From Lineus longissimus (lineage: Eukaryota > Nemertea > Pilidiophora > Heteronemertea > Lineidae): a stretch of 64,000 bases of DNA. The notes under the pieces are model-generated. The model did no database searches. It was not told where the DNA came from and saw only the letters and a program-made list of their open reading frames with translations. Where the stretch lies: the NCBI RefSeq assembly GCF_910592395.1, contig NC_088313.1, positions 13,100,437 through 13,164,436 on the forward strand, read 5' to 3'. The position numbers and the translations under genes are program-made. Shown piece by piece: positions 12,925 to 23,929 of this stretch; position 1 is the first letter of the stretch, and each line of letters begins with the position of its first letter.

Positions 12925-13495
12925 GATGTCCACCACTGAATATGATGCTCAGGTTGAAGCCGGGGTTCATGTTGATTCAGCAGGCCGGACGATCGCATTC
13001 TCGCGAAACCACTTACTGACATGACCGAAGAGCTCAAATTGTGTACTGTGAAAACGAAAACGACCCCTGATATATCGATCATGTTGCAGACAAGTTGACT
13101 GGTTTAGCGAAACCTTCCACTGACCTCGTAAAGATTAACGCAGTCTTGAGGACCATTTTACGGAGTTGAGCCGGGCCTTGCAGTTGGTGCAACCACCATC
13201 TTTGGCAAAGCAGAGCCTCACTGGTGGGGACATTGTGTGGAGTGAAGTAGGCAGTAACCACCTCTGGGGCCAACAAAGGAAGTCGAAGATACATCTACTG
13301 ATGTGCCAGTCACGCAAAGCGCAATTAGAAGTATCCTTGAGATACTTGGAGGAGAGAGAAACAAGGCACCTGCCAGAGTCCCTACTCTCCTGGTGTCAAA
13401 GCAAGGCAGGGCAAGGCATTTGAAGTGCTGACACGCTACGACAAAACCATCTGTGCTAACGGAAACGATCCCCCAACCTTTGCAGAAATCTTAAA
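12925..13495 (+). pseudogene. Frame-broken coding remnants, family unknown
   Basis: Several adjacent open segments on the plus strand read like protein but lie in different frames. A first piece near 12927 reads MSTTEYDAQVEAGVHVDSAG. A second near 12977-13077 contains DDRILAKPLTDMTEELKL. A third near 13088-13157 contains DKLTGLAKPSTDLVKINAVL. A fourth near 13155-13265 contains QLVQPPSLAKQSLTGGDIVW. A fifth near 13280-13422 contains TDVPVTQSAIRSILEILGGE, and after a further frame change there is FEVLTRYDKTICANGNDPPT. Composition and continuity suggest one old coding sequence with several frameshifts, for example a retroelement gag-like or host gene relic. I recognise no domain and may be over-reading chance open frames. 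Confidence 0.3.
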
Positions 13496-13886
13496 ATTAT
13501 TCATCTTCTTCGTATTTGTTATTCAGCTTCTGGTATTGAGAAGAGTCATGTGTATCGTTGTGGATTTTGATTGGTACTATGACCTGTTTACCGTCGATGA
13601 CTGGAAGCTGCCAACATCCACAGAGTGCTAAATGCCACCTCATTATCACTCAGCTCACTTGCTATAACGATGTTAAGAAACTATGCTGCAGCTGCGGTAG
13701 TGAAAACGATATCTCGTAGCCGCAAGCACTCCATGAACCATTTTTACCGCCTTCGAAGTAATTAAGAGAGGAGTGTGCAGAAGACTCAAGTATGCGAGGA
13801 CGAAAGTGCGATTAAATTCGTACACATCGTTGCTAGTTCACTAACAGACAATACTAATATAAGCAAATCGAAATTTTATGCTATTT

Positions 13887-14815
13887 AACCTCTGCGACCT
13901 TATAGAGTAGGTCAGATTAAAAGCCCATGCGACATATAATACTGCATATGGTGGTTAAATTTACCCATGATATCAGATTGGTGGCAATCGGGCAAGTAGT
14001 AACGCAATAAACGCATTTCTAAGGTTTTCAGATTTGGCCCCCTGCTGGCCAAGCAGTGAATCAGCTCGAACCAAACCAAACGGCCTCTGAGATCACCTGA
14101 CAATAGGGTGCCGTACATGTGTACCAAATGTGAGACCAATGGTTTCTGCAGTTAAGAAAAGTGCCATACTAAACCTTAACGACCAATTTACACCATTTGA
14201 CCTGTGTGACCTTGAAAAGTAGGTCAAATCTAAATCGGTATGACATTGTGATGTATCCTTAGAGTACCTACCATAAAATATTATTGAAAACAAGTCACTA
14301 ATAAGAGGTTATCTGACGTAGGGAGTCATGTGTACCAAATATCAAGTTCATCACTTTAGCGGTTAAGAAACGTGCCATAGTTACACCCAACGGCCAATTT
14401 ACACCATTTGACCTCTGTACCTGTACATGTGACCTTGAAAATTAGGTCAAATCAAAAACCCGTATGATATGAGATGTATCCTTGCTAGGAAAACCTACCA
14501 TACAAATTTTGTCCAAAACGAGTCACTTATAAGAGATATATCACACTTTTTAGGTTTTCACTTTTGTCTCCCTGGAGGCCATTTTAAGAATCTGCTCGGA
14601 CCGAAATTCAGTGGCGGAGGTCACCTGACCTGGGGGTCCTGTTTACAAAGTTTCAAGTTCATCGCCCGAGCAGTTAAGAGACGTACCACTGTTTTTGAAA
14701 CAGGATACAGACGACAACGGACGACGACGGACGCCGACGACGACGACGACGGACGCGGAGGAACACTGCGGTATTGTATAGACTCCCCCTAAGGTGAGCC
14801 TTTTTGGCCGGGTGA
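13887..14815 (+). repeat. Dispersed repeat of three diverged units with ACG-rich terminus
   Basis: Three related units begin near 13887, 14198 and 14407. Each opens with a motif of the form TTTGACCTCTGTGACCTTGA followed by AAAGTAGGTCAAATC, then ATGATATGAGATGTATCCTT, ACCTACCATA-AAAT, AAACGAGTCACT-ATAAGAG and a later GTGTACCAAAT-TCAAGTTCATC / GCAGTTAAGA-ACGTRCCA block. The last unit ends in an ACGACGACGGACGCC tract (14710-14760) and GACTCCCCCTAAGGTGAGCC. Repeats with this architecture are widespread in bivalves and other lophotrochozoans. Each unit carries paired AGGTCA half-sites in inverted orientation, resembling nuclear receptor sites. Confidence 0.7.
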
Positions 14816-14819
14816 ACAA

Positions 14820-16600
14820 CCTCGCTGGATACTGAGACCATCCTTGTGTTTGATGCTGCTAATGTTAAAATCGATTCAAAATAGAAATGTGAGACACATT
14901 ATCAAATAAACGTCCCAAAATAGCTCATTGGAAATCGATTTGGCTGTTACATTCTTCACAGGATGGATATAAGGGGTGGTTTTGACCCGTGGCATTAGAG
15001 TTCTTGTGATTACTACATGTACTTTCCGCAGAAGCCAATTGTTGGCCATGCGCGATTTAAAGGGACGTTCGTCACACGATCAAATGCTGAGTCATAGGAA
15101 GTGGTGAGGATGTTTCGTAGCTAAAACCGGGTCGTCGAGAAACTCCTACCCAATAAAAAGGTGATCAGTCTATTGTGTTGGTTCGTTTTCCCCCTTTTTC
15201 TAATTTCTCAAAATCTTCTCAATGTAAAAGTAAAGAGTTTGACTAGACTGACAAATATCCCACTATGGATGCCAGTGGAATTTGCGTATGGCGGGACATG
15301 ACAACCCTGGGAACATGCAGAATGTCAGAAACCAACAAACATGATGACACCCTTGCCTGACAAGACATCAGCTGTCTGATACGACCTTGGTTTACTAAGA
15401 GATGAAGGATAAAAAACGTGCTGATGCTGTTGTGACGGCCTCGCTCAAAGTGGAGTAGAATGCTGGTGGCATATCACGCATCGCCTACAAGACTTATTAC
15501 AGCAGAGCGGATGCACAAGATAATGATTATCCGTCAAAACAAGACTTTCATGGTGATGGAGAAAAGATGCGGAGGGATGTGTTATTGCGTAGTTTGTAAT
15601 ATCAGGCCATTAAAGGCAGTGTAGACCTTGTTTACCCGCTCGTGTTCACAGAACTGTTAGTCTCGTCGTTTTTTGGTGTATGATAAACGACAAACGGCTC
15701 TAGTAGGATGTCTATTGTCTATAACATATTATAAGGTTTGTATAGTTATCAATAAAGTACATTGCATTGTCTGTAACATCTTAGGTTTAAGGCACTGATA
15801 CCGAACTGGAGGTGTTGGTTGTCTCACCCAAACCGAGGCGTAGCCGAGGTTTTGGCCAACCATTTTAAATGCTTTTTGACTGCTTCCATATGTTGCACCA
15901 ATCCAACCATAACCGCTGAATTCAAAACGAGGGACCGAAAAGGCGCATAGGGCATTTATGCTGTAAACAGCGGTTCATCATAAATCTAGATGTGTTAGAA
16001 TTGGATACTCATCAGTAATGTACATTCCACTGTTGTAGTCGATAATGTACATGAACATGTACATGGAGTCCAAAAAGTACGTATAGTTATTAGATTTGGA
16101 GGGTCATCAGAGAAAGCAAAATAAGTGATAAAATAATCAAAGTAAATAATTTTATTCAGTGGCAACATGGTATGATAATGAACTTATGTTTTAAAAGTAC
16201 CAATATCAAAAAATCATTAAGAGGGAATAGGGTACGAGTCGTCTCATTACATATTTCTTCAGACCAAAACCTCCATAAAGAAATAATGAGCTCTTTAAAA
16301 TTGGTGCTCCGAGCTTGAAATAAAAGTAATAGGAATTTCTAACCAGGGGACGCTATTGGTAATTGCATTCATAATCCTTCAACACATTCGTAAAAAGAAT
16401 TCAATTGCCCCCATCATCATTTGAAGAAAGATTAAAAAGAGGAAGTTAGGTTTTAAATATAATGAAGGGAAATCCTTCCTTTGGAGGGCCAATTACCATT
16501 CGACTGTTACCCCGAGGGTGTGGGTTGAGAATATACTGAAATTATGTTGTGAAAGTCTCTGCGCACTTTTTGTGTCACCGATGCAACAGGTTGAAGGCCT
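14820..16600. other. Non-coding stretch, nothing recognised
   Basis: No coding potential. A partial palindrome AACCGAGGCGTAGCCGAGGTT lies near 15830, and ACATGTACATG words occur near 16045-16070. Confidence 0.5.
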
Positions 16601-16737
16601 CCGCCGTTCGTTAAAGATTTTGAATTTGTAATTGAATTTGAAAATTCTCAATTGCGTACTAAATACATACTAAATATAAATGTCAGCATTGCCTTTCATT
16701 TGACAAATATACAAGAACTATAAATACAAAGTTTCAA

Positions 16738-16901
16738 CAAATTTGTATTCATAATAACTGCACTACGGCATTGTGTATTACTGGATTTCTATTTAACTGG
16801 ACCACCAGTAATTATGAACGGTGTACTCCAAGGAAAACAGAAATGCAGTTACACACAATACCCTAATTCGGTTACTACATGTATTATGCATACGAATTTG
16901 C
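16738..16901. repeat. Long imperfect inverted repeat (foldback)
   Basis: The left arm (16738-16793) shares ATTTGTATTCATAATA, ATTGTGTATTACTG and ATTTCT blocks in order with the reverse complement of the right arm (16838-16901), around a spacer of about 45 bp. Weaker similarity may extend outward on both sides to about 16610 and 17000. It is consistent with an old MITE or foldback element. No target duplication was recognised. Confidence 0.6.
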
Positions 16902-17887
16902 ATTTATTTGTATATCTGACTACAAAATTGCATTGTAACAGTTAATTCAGAACGTATTCTTCATACAATTTCAAATTTCAAAAAGCAGTTAAAAGTCTCA
17001 TTTTTTTAGCAAGCGGGGTAGGCCTTTAAGCGTTTGTTCGAAGATGACGGTTAGACCTGCGTGGATTTAGCAAAATGGAAAGCACACTCACCACTGAGAC
17101 ATCGCACAAACTTCGTATGTCGGCCAATTTATCAGCTATCTTATGGATTTTTTCAAGTTGAAAATTGACAGAGGAGGCTCAAGTGTGCCTACCTTAATGT
17201 ACGTGTCAGGGTTTGAAATGGAAGCCAAATAGAGACTTGCATAAAATCATCTTCTTGATAGTCATAATCTGAACACGTGAACATGACAGGCCTATTTCTT
17301 AAAGAATACTTAGTTTATGTACCGGGCCATTTTGTATTTGCGCTCCGTATTAAGGTCAGGATTTGAATAATCGGTTGGTGTCCTAACTGTAATGCTGAGC
17401 GCGTACTCTATTCACGTATGAATTATCTTGAATCTTTGATGAACATAGATCTCGCCATGGATCAAGAATATTATTCACTTAAGAATAACGGATGAACGCG
17501 CATTCACCAAGCGCCGAAAAGGAGCTAGTGAACCGAATAAGCTTTATCGGTGATTTAGATATACACTCGCTAACCAACCGTACATAGAATATTCAAAATG
17601 GAGAATAAGTGGGAGGGGTTCGGTTGACTAGGTGAAGATCGTTTCTCCCAATTAAACTTAATTAGCGGACTTGTTAAGCCGAATTCTGCATACTCCGACG
17701 CGCACAAGACACGTCCGCGTCCAGATTTTGATAGCGCGTCGGACGTCGATGTTATGATTCGGGTATGAATTCAGCTTTATGAGAAGGATGATGATTAACA
17801 ATATTGCTAAATATTGAAAGAAAACATCAATGCTGACGACTCAGTCTTAACATCTTTTTTTACTTTCCTCTTTCTCGGGCACCAAAG

Positions 17888-18086
17888 TGTGCCCCAAGGC
17901 TTTGACATCGACACCTGTTCCGATATACATTCTAATACGAACTTTCCCACTAACTACCAAAGTAGCTATTTCCAATGCCAACAGCTTGGAATTGGAAATC
18001 ACTTCAGCCGTGTAACTCATCGTTTTCCGTTATGGGAATGGAAATTGAACTGTCTGGAGGACTTTAAATTCCCAAATCACCAATAA
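17888..18086 (+). CDS. Possible terminal exon, unknown protein (weak)
   Basis: A pyrimidine-rich tract at 17851-17878 precedes an AG at 17886-17887, and the following frame stays open to TAA at 18084-18086. The peptide includes VPQGFDIDTCSDIHSNTNFP and later WEWKLNCLEDFKFPNHQ. Composition (N, F, Q, S) is protein-like but no domain is recognised. No polyadenylation signal was noticed close downstream, and no upstream exon can be paired with it, so this may be chance. Confidence 0.2.
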
Positions 18087-18099
18087 GGTGCATTCGGAA

Positions 18100-19740
18100 A
18101 GCGTGATAACCATGATACATACATACATTTGGGAGTAACTAACAAACACCTATCGGATATGCCAATTTTCTTGGTAAGAAGAATCGATATGAAACAAAGT
18201 TTTCCACAGAGTTTTTCATAGAGTCGATTATGTATTTCAACCTAAAAATGATATGTGAGTCGATCACGAGAGAAACCCAATGAATGGTAACAACGTAACG
18301 GGGAGGGGGGGGGGGGGGGCTTCAGTCTTAAATGGGTGCCGTCACCACTAATTAAACAACATTTCAACATTTTTCCACGATGGGAATTTAATAGAATGCA
18401 TTACATTGCAGTCTGTTCATTTAGAAACAAACACGAAGAAAAGTGAAAAATCAACCAATCCACCCAGACAACGCCAGACAATGCCAGAATGCATTTAATA
18501 ATCAAGTTTCATTTGAGCACAGCACGCTCGTCATTCTGCGGTCTTCGTTATATCAAATATATTGAGTGAAACTGAAATGTACATGAATAATGATGGCAAT
18601 TAGCGAGCTGCAGCTAGCGGCAAAGACGCACTGGAATTTATACGCGTTGAGACACCTTGGGTGTGGCTTTCAACTTGAGTATCGCCTACTGATAACGTAC
18701 TCAGGCTAAACCCCGACTCGGCTAAGTCACATTTTTTTCTTCAAAACTGATTACGGTTTGGCGATAATTGTTGCGCTGGCATGTTCTTTCCACTGCACGC
18801 ATGATGAAACATGTCCGTTACGTCAAATGTGCCGCAAAAGCTTTAGTGCCGATACAGATGATCTTTGGTGAAGGCATTCATCCGCTACCTAGCTAATCGA
18901 GATGATTTATGGAGAAAAAGTCCAACAGTCTGATGACGAATATTCGGATATACCGTTGTATATTGAAAGTGTTGGGTCACCCTGCGTAGGTCCCCCGTGA
19001 CCCGCCTTTTGGTGACCCCGGAGAATTAAGTTCTCAGAAGGATGATGGCGAGTCAACAACACTGCCCGTCTGTATAATTTCGTGTAGCAAATATTAATAA
19101 AGCAATCTAAAAAGGGAATAATGCTCGTTTCATTTCTAGAACCAGGAGGCACACGACAATACATGTACATGTTTATAGATTTTTACTATAGTTATCGACA
19201 CTGATAAACGAATGTAGTCATATCATTCGAGTTAAAATCCAAACACAGTCACAGGCTCCATTCACAGACAATAGCATCCCGCGAAGTTACTATTTATAGC
19301 TCACAAGGTCATTTGCATAAGATATTGATGACGTTTTAGTCACGTGACAGTCGGACATCGACACTTATTTCTACGAATTTGAGCTTATTTCAAAGTCAAT
19401 TATCTTTGACCCTGCATTGTTTTTAGCATGAATGATACCATAGAGTCAGAGAGAGAAATATTCAGAACAATTATGTAGTATTTCCAACACTTGGACATGT
19501 GCCAGATTGAATCTAACTGCCCTAGTTAGAAAGCCTGAATCCATACGAAACCGCATGTTTGTCCGACATTGCCTGCAATTAAGCGATGGGGAAATAGAGG
19601 GCAGCAGCTGCAGTGACGTCATCTTCGCGGAATGCTATTATGAATGTTGAACTTGAACAGAAGACATTCGCAGCAGTTGTAAATGGCGATTTATAAACTG
19701 GACCTTTTAGAACGTAGGTTACGCGCTTTTGTTCCGCTTT
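18100..19740. other. Non-coding stretch
   Basis: Contains a run of 15 G at 18305-18319, annotated separately. Otherwise only short open frames and no recognised repeat. Confidence 0.5.
18305..18319. repeat. Homopolymer, 15 G
   Basis: An uninterrupted run of G, preceded by GGGGA. Confidence 0.95.
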
Positions 19741-19747
19741 GGACATA

Positions 19748-19973
19748 AGAGAGGTTGGTTAAGATTTTGATCCGAGAACGAGAACGAGGTGTTTTTGTTT
19801 TCTCTCTAGTTGACGCCATCAAGTCAAACTGGTTGTTTTGTATTATTGATTTTAGGCATACCAGGCATTATAAACACACTGTTTCATTTCGTTTCTGACA
19901 ACAGGCAATACGGTATCTATCGCCAAAATACCTCCTCGTTTTTCGTTCTCGGATCGGAAATCTTAACCTCTCT
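19748..19973. mobile_element. MITE-like element, about 226 bp
   Basis: The left end AGAGAGGTTGGTTAAGATTT, continuing through TTGATCCGAGAACGAGAACGAGG, is matched in inverted orientation by the right end, whose complement reads AGAGAGGTTAAGATTT and then CCGATCCGAGAACGAAAAACGAGG. Terminal arms are about 45 bp with a few mismatches and one indel. The interior is non-coding. TA dinucleotides flank the arms, compatible with a TA target, but the target site is not decisive. Confidence 0.75.
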
Positions 19974-20099
19974 AATGTTACAAGGTGATAAATGGCAGAA
20001 TAAGCTACCAAATGTATCACTCGGTACTAAGGTATTGAGATGGTGGTTCTTCAACATTTTATCCTTTATTAGCCTAAACGTCATCACTTATTCGCTATA

Positions 20100-20243
20100 G
20101 GGGTTCTTCACTGACGTCACATGCTGACGTTGCCAATTGTTTTGCACGGCCATTTTGGCCGTCACACGTGGTCACGACGTAAAGGAAATGCATTGGCAGG
20201 TGGCCGTCAAAACGTCACGTCGTGGCGTCACGTGAAGAACCTA
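20100..20243. mobile_element. MITE-like element, about 140 bp
   Basis: The left end reads GGTTCTTCACTGACGTCACA, and the complement of the right end reads GGTTCTTCACGTGACGCCAC, giving inverted arms of about 30 bp with mismatches. A small internal palindrome ACGGCCATTTTGGCCGT lies near 20148. The element is rich in ACGTCA, CACGTG and CGTCAC words, so it carries CRE-like and E-box-like sites. TATA-like bases flank both ends. It lies about 125 bp from the preceding MITE. Confidence 0.75.
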
Positions 20244-20249
20244 TATATA

Positions 20250-23200
20250 CAAAGAACAAACTTTCAATCACAAATCATAACAATATCAAATGTTTCGAAA
20301 GAGATACCATCTCTAAATGTTGGCCTACTGTCTGATAAAGTTGGGTCGTGACCAAAATTTAATGGCATGTCTTACCGAAGCTCTCAGGTTCCTTGACAAA
20401 GTTGCCGATACAACCGCTAGGAAAGTGCCGACGTTATGCTCTTGACTTGGTGCCCGTGTGTTGTAATCCTCTACTGCCTGGGTATCTCACCTCATTCGTA
20501 TTTAAAGGCGACCGGGCCTGCATGCAGATTACTTGGCTCTTGGCGGTTGAGAATGATATTCGGTTAGGCAGCTATCGCAAATAGAATAGTCTCTCCCAGT
20601 TGTTTGCCAAGACCAACGCCACTGATGCCTAAGGTCAAGTTTGTTAAACGAGTTCTATTAATAAATCTCTACACTATAAATAGAACGTCCTAAGTTCGAA
20701 TATATGCCTACAACAATACGGTTGTTGAGATGAGAAAACTTAGCCCTATTCACGTCTTACAACTTAACTGTCCGGTTAAGAGGGCCTATCAATTTCTGAA
20801 AGGCTTCACCAATAGCCAAAAGATTGATATATAGCTGTGCAATGGCCTCTGTAAATGGATATTCAGCAGGGAAGCCATTTTCGATCAATAGACATATCAC
20901 CACCGTATATCACGTACATGATCTTTTACAATTATTTGTCTACACGTTGTTGATTTTTTTATAGGCCTATGTCGTCTGAAGTACCTGCTGTACAAGTACA
21001 CGGTTTGCATAGCCTATTTTGATAAACATATAAACACACAAGCATACTTGAACCACCGATTTTTTTGTTATAAACGAGCGGGCATGATGTTTTGTTAAAG
21101 GGCCAAATTGGGCATAAGATATGTTGGTTTTTGTACAAAAATGGCTTCCAGCAGGACTGCAACTTCTCCAAACAGGATTATTGAAAACTTTTTGAACTGC
21201 AACAAACAATGCACTAGGACGGGGTGTTACCTTAGGCCTGCCTGAAATTCGCAAGCCATGTTAAAAACTGCCTTCCAACACTGGTGATAATCATTATCAG
21301 ATAACGGCATCAGTGTAATACTACCAGTGGCGGCGCATGGTGTCAAGTTGGCACATTATCCCCCTGGCCAGGTAAATCCCACGCCCAAGTTGTCCCGTAA
21401 AAAACGAAAAGTATTGAAGTGAGTGGTGATGATGTGAGATGGAGTGAGAGAAGAGTTTCTGGAGGAACCAGCGAATTTCGGCTTCATTTCTCTTGCTGCC
21501 CTAGGTATACAATCACCAGAGACCACCAACCAAACAACAATCATTCCAGGACCGATCTTTTGCTGGGGAAAACACGGGCACAGAGAAACTCTCAGGGATA
21601 CTACACCGGGAGTCACCTTTTGAAACTTGCCCCATACGACAAAAATTTTAAAAAATAATGTAGTCATCCTTCTCAGGTCAGTTGCCCACTGCCACTTAAA
21701 ATATCGATGACAAACCCCAGCGAAAGCTAATAGGAATGAACATTTTGATGAAAAACATACGAATCGACATTGATAGATTGACATACTGACTACATGGACT
21801 ACACGTCACGCAATTTCTATGATGGAAGTCAAGCTTTTTTGAAAATAGACTTGTTCATTATTCCAACGACTGAAACATGTTTGAACGAAACCGAACGAGA
21901 TGCGAAGCGTATTAAAAAATATCAGCGTCTAGATTTTAATGGAATTGATAAAAAGCAGAAAATTGTAAAATATGGTTGAGAACGTAGCTGTGATAAAATC
22001 GTGCCATGACGTGGTAAGATTTTTTTACCACAGATGCGATTAAACCTTAGGTGCCGTGTCAGGTGCCAAAATGAACAATGCGCCTCTAAGCCGCATGCAA
22101 CCCGAGCCCAAGAATGCGAGATTGAATTAAGAGTGCGATAATTAAACAAGAGATCCCGATATGTAGTTTTTCCTTCAGAAGATCTCTGATTAAACACATA
22201 TCACAGGGAGAGAAAAGTTGACTGGAATTGAACATGATAAATAGGATCGTGTCATCTATTTCATAATGAGCTTGCTTCATGCAGTTGAGATAACCAGGAG
22301 GAGTGTACTTCGAAAGTGGGAGGGTAATTCGAAAAATAGAAACATAATATAGCTGATTCTGTAACAAAAGACACCGATGGCAAACAATTCGGGGGGCCCG
22401 GGGATCCATTGAAATTGAAGATGGAAAATAGTGTAGCACCATATATCAAAATGAATCCAACTCGTTCCTCTAGTTAAGCAATCTTTAAGCTAGAATATCG
22501 CTTGGATATGAAACAAACACAAGCTAATGACTGCACGAGCCTTTGATAGAAAAGTCCATTGAAATTGACATGGAGAGACATACCGTGTCTTGTGTCAAAA
22601 CAATTTCAAAGTAACTGAAATGTAATACGCTGCAGAACAGGAATGGAACTCGACTTGACATGGAGTCGTGCCTCGATCAGTACGAACCAAGTTGAGTGTT
22701 TTTGCAGCAAAATAGAATAATTTTCGGGGAGATTATCGCCGAGTCAGTAAGAAATTCTACTATCCGTGAAGTGGATTTCACAGCTAGCGTGTCACATGCA
22801 TTCGAACAAATCTGAATCTGAATCTGAACGAATATGCAACTGTACTCCTCTTGAGCTGGTGGCTTCGAGTGCGAACTTGTTTCTGACAACCACGAGTGTA
22901 CTCGGAGTCAATGATATCGCGCTTTACGCTATACTCCTCAAATGGGAGCTGTTAATGGCTGTTACGCCAGCCAAGTAGCTTCGTTAAAGAACGTTACGGA
23001 GAACCCATTAGAGAAGACGGATCGCCCTTACACTCTGCTCAGGAAACTTGCACCGAGGCAAGGAATGCAGTTTTTCGGTTTTTACGGATTTCAGGTTACA
23101 TGCAGTTATTGAGTTAAGGCACGAATTGAGTAAACTACAAACCTGAGGTTAGGTGGAAAGAAATTGGCGCGTTGCGATAGGTAAAAGGTCCTTTTTCTGT

Positions 23201-23785
23201 AAAATGAACGCCTTTCAAACCACAAGTCAACAGATAGGTAAATGGATTCAGGCAAATTCCATTTTTAACATACATTTTCCGCCATTCTAGTTTGGTTAAA
23301 CTTCCAAAGCGAGAGAGCAGCGGGGAAAAGGAAGAAAGTGCAGCGAAGATATTCTTCCTTACTTTAGTGTAACACCAAACCCGCAAAACAGTTTTGGAAG
23401 ATACAATGTCCATCCATTAATGGAGGCAGAAGCGCTTTTAAGGAAATACATCATACGCGACAACACTTTTGTTACCCAATACTGTGTCGCGTGAACGCTA
23501 TATTTTACCTTGTGTAGCAAAAATAGTGCAAACGACACTTTGCATAGAAATCTGAGAGCTTCATGGAAGGAATGTTTTTTTTCAGATTTATCACGCAACA
23601 TATGATGCTTTTATCTGACAGCGAACATAGCTAGACTTTTTCCTGATCTGCAAAAACATGCCATCGAAACGCTCTGCACTGAGTGGACACTATATTACAA
23701 ATACTCATCTACTATTACAGGAAAGAAGAGCGGCCATTGGCTATGATGTTATTTTTTGTGCAGGGCTAGCAATCAAACATCCACT
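20250..23785. other. Non-coding stretch
   Basis: A 142-codon minus-strand open frame at 21356-21784 was inspected. It has no recognisable motif and overlaps other open frames, so it is not called. A GTGGTAA...TTACCAC hairpin lies near 22011-22031, and a short TCTGAA triplication near 22810. No repeat family was recognised. Confidence 0.5.
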
Positions 23786-23790
23786 GGCAA

Positions 23791-23922
23791 TAGGGAGTTT
23801 TCGCAAATCCCCCCAAACGCCAACGTGAACACCTGTCTCATTGTTTGACCACCTGATAACAACGTCGGGCAATGGGATAGGCGTTTACGTTGACGTTTCG
23901 GGGGATTTGCGAGAGATCCCTA
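23791..23922. mobile_element. MITE family A, copy 1
   Basis: The left end TAGGGAGTTTTCGCAAATCC, continuing through AACGCCAACGTGAACACC, is matched by the complement of the right end TAGGGATCTCTCGCAAATCC and then AACGTCAACGTAAACGCC. Arms are about 43 bp in an element of about 130 bp. TA is found at both outer edges, compatible with a TA target duplication. Copy 2 lies at 34841-34958. Confidence 0.8.
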
Positions 23923-23929
23923 GTATTAT

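Noticed and set aside
21324-21340. hAT-like terminus CAGTGGCGGCGCAT
   Set aside because: No inverted partner or target duplication was found nearby.
21356-21784. 142-codon minus-strand frame
   Set aside because: No domain, no splice signals or promoter of note, and a length expected by chance in 64 kb.
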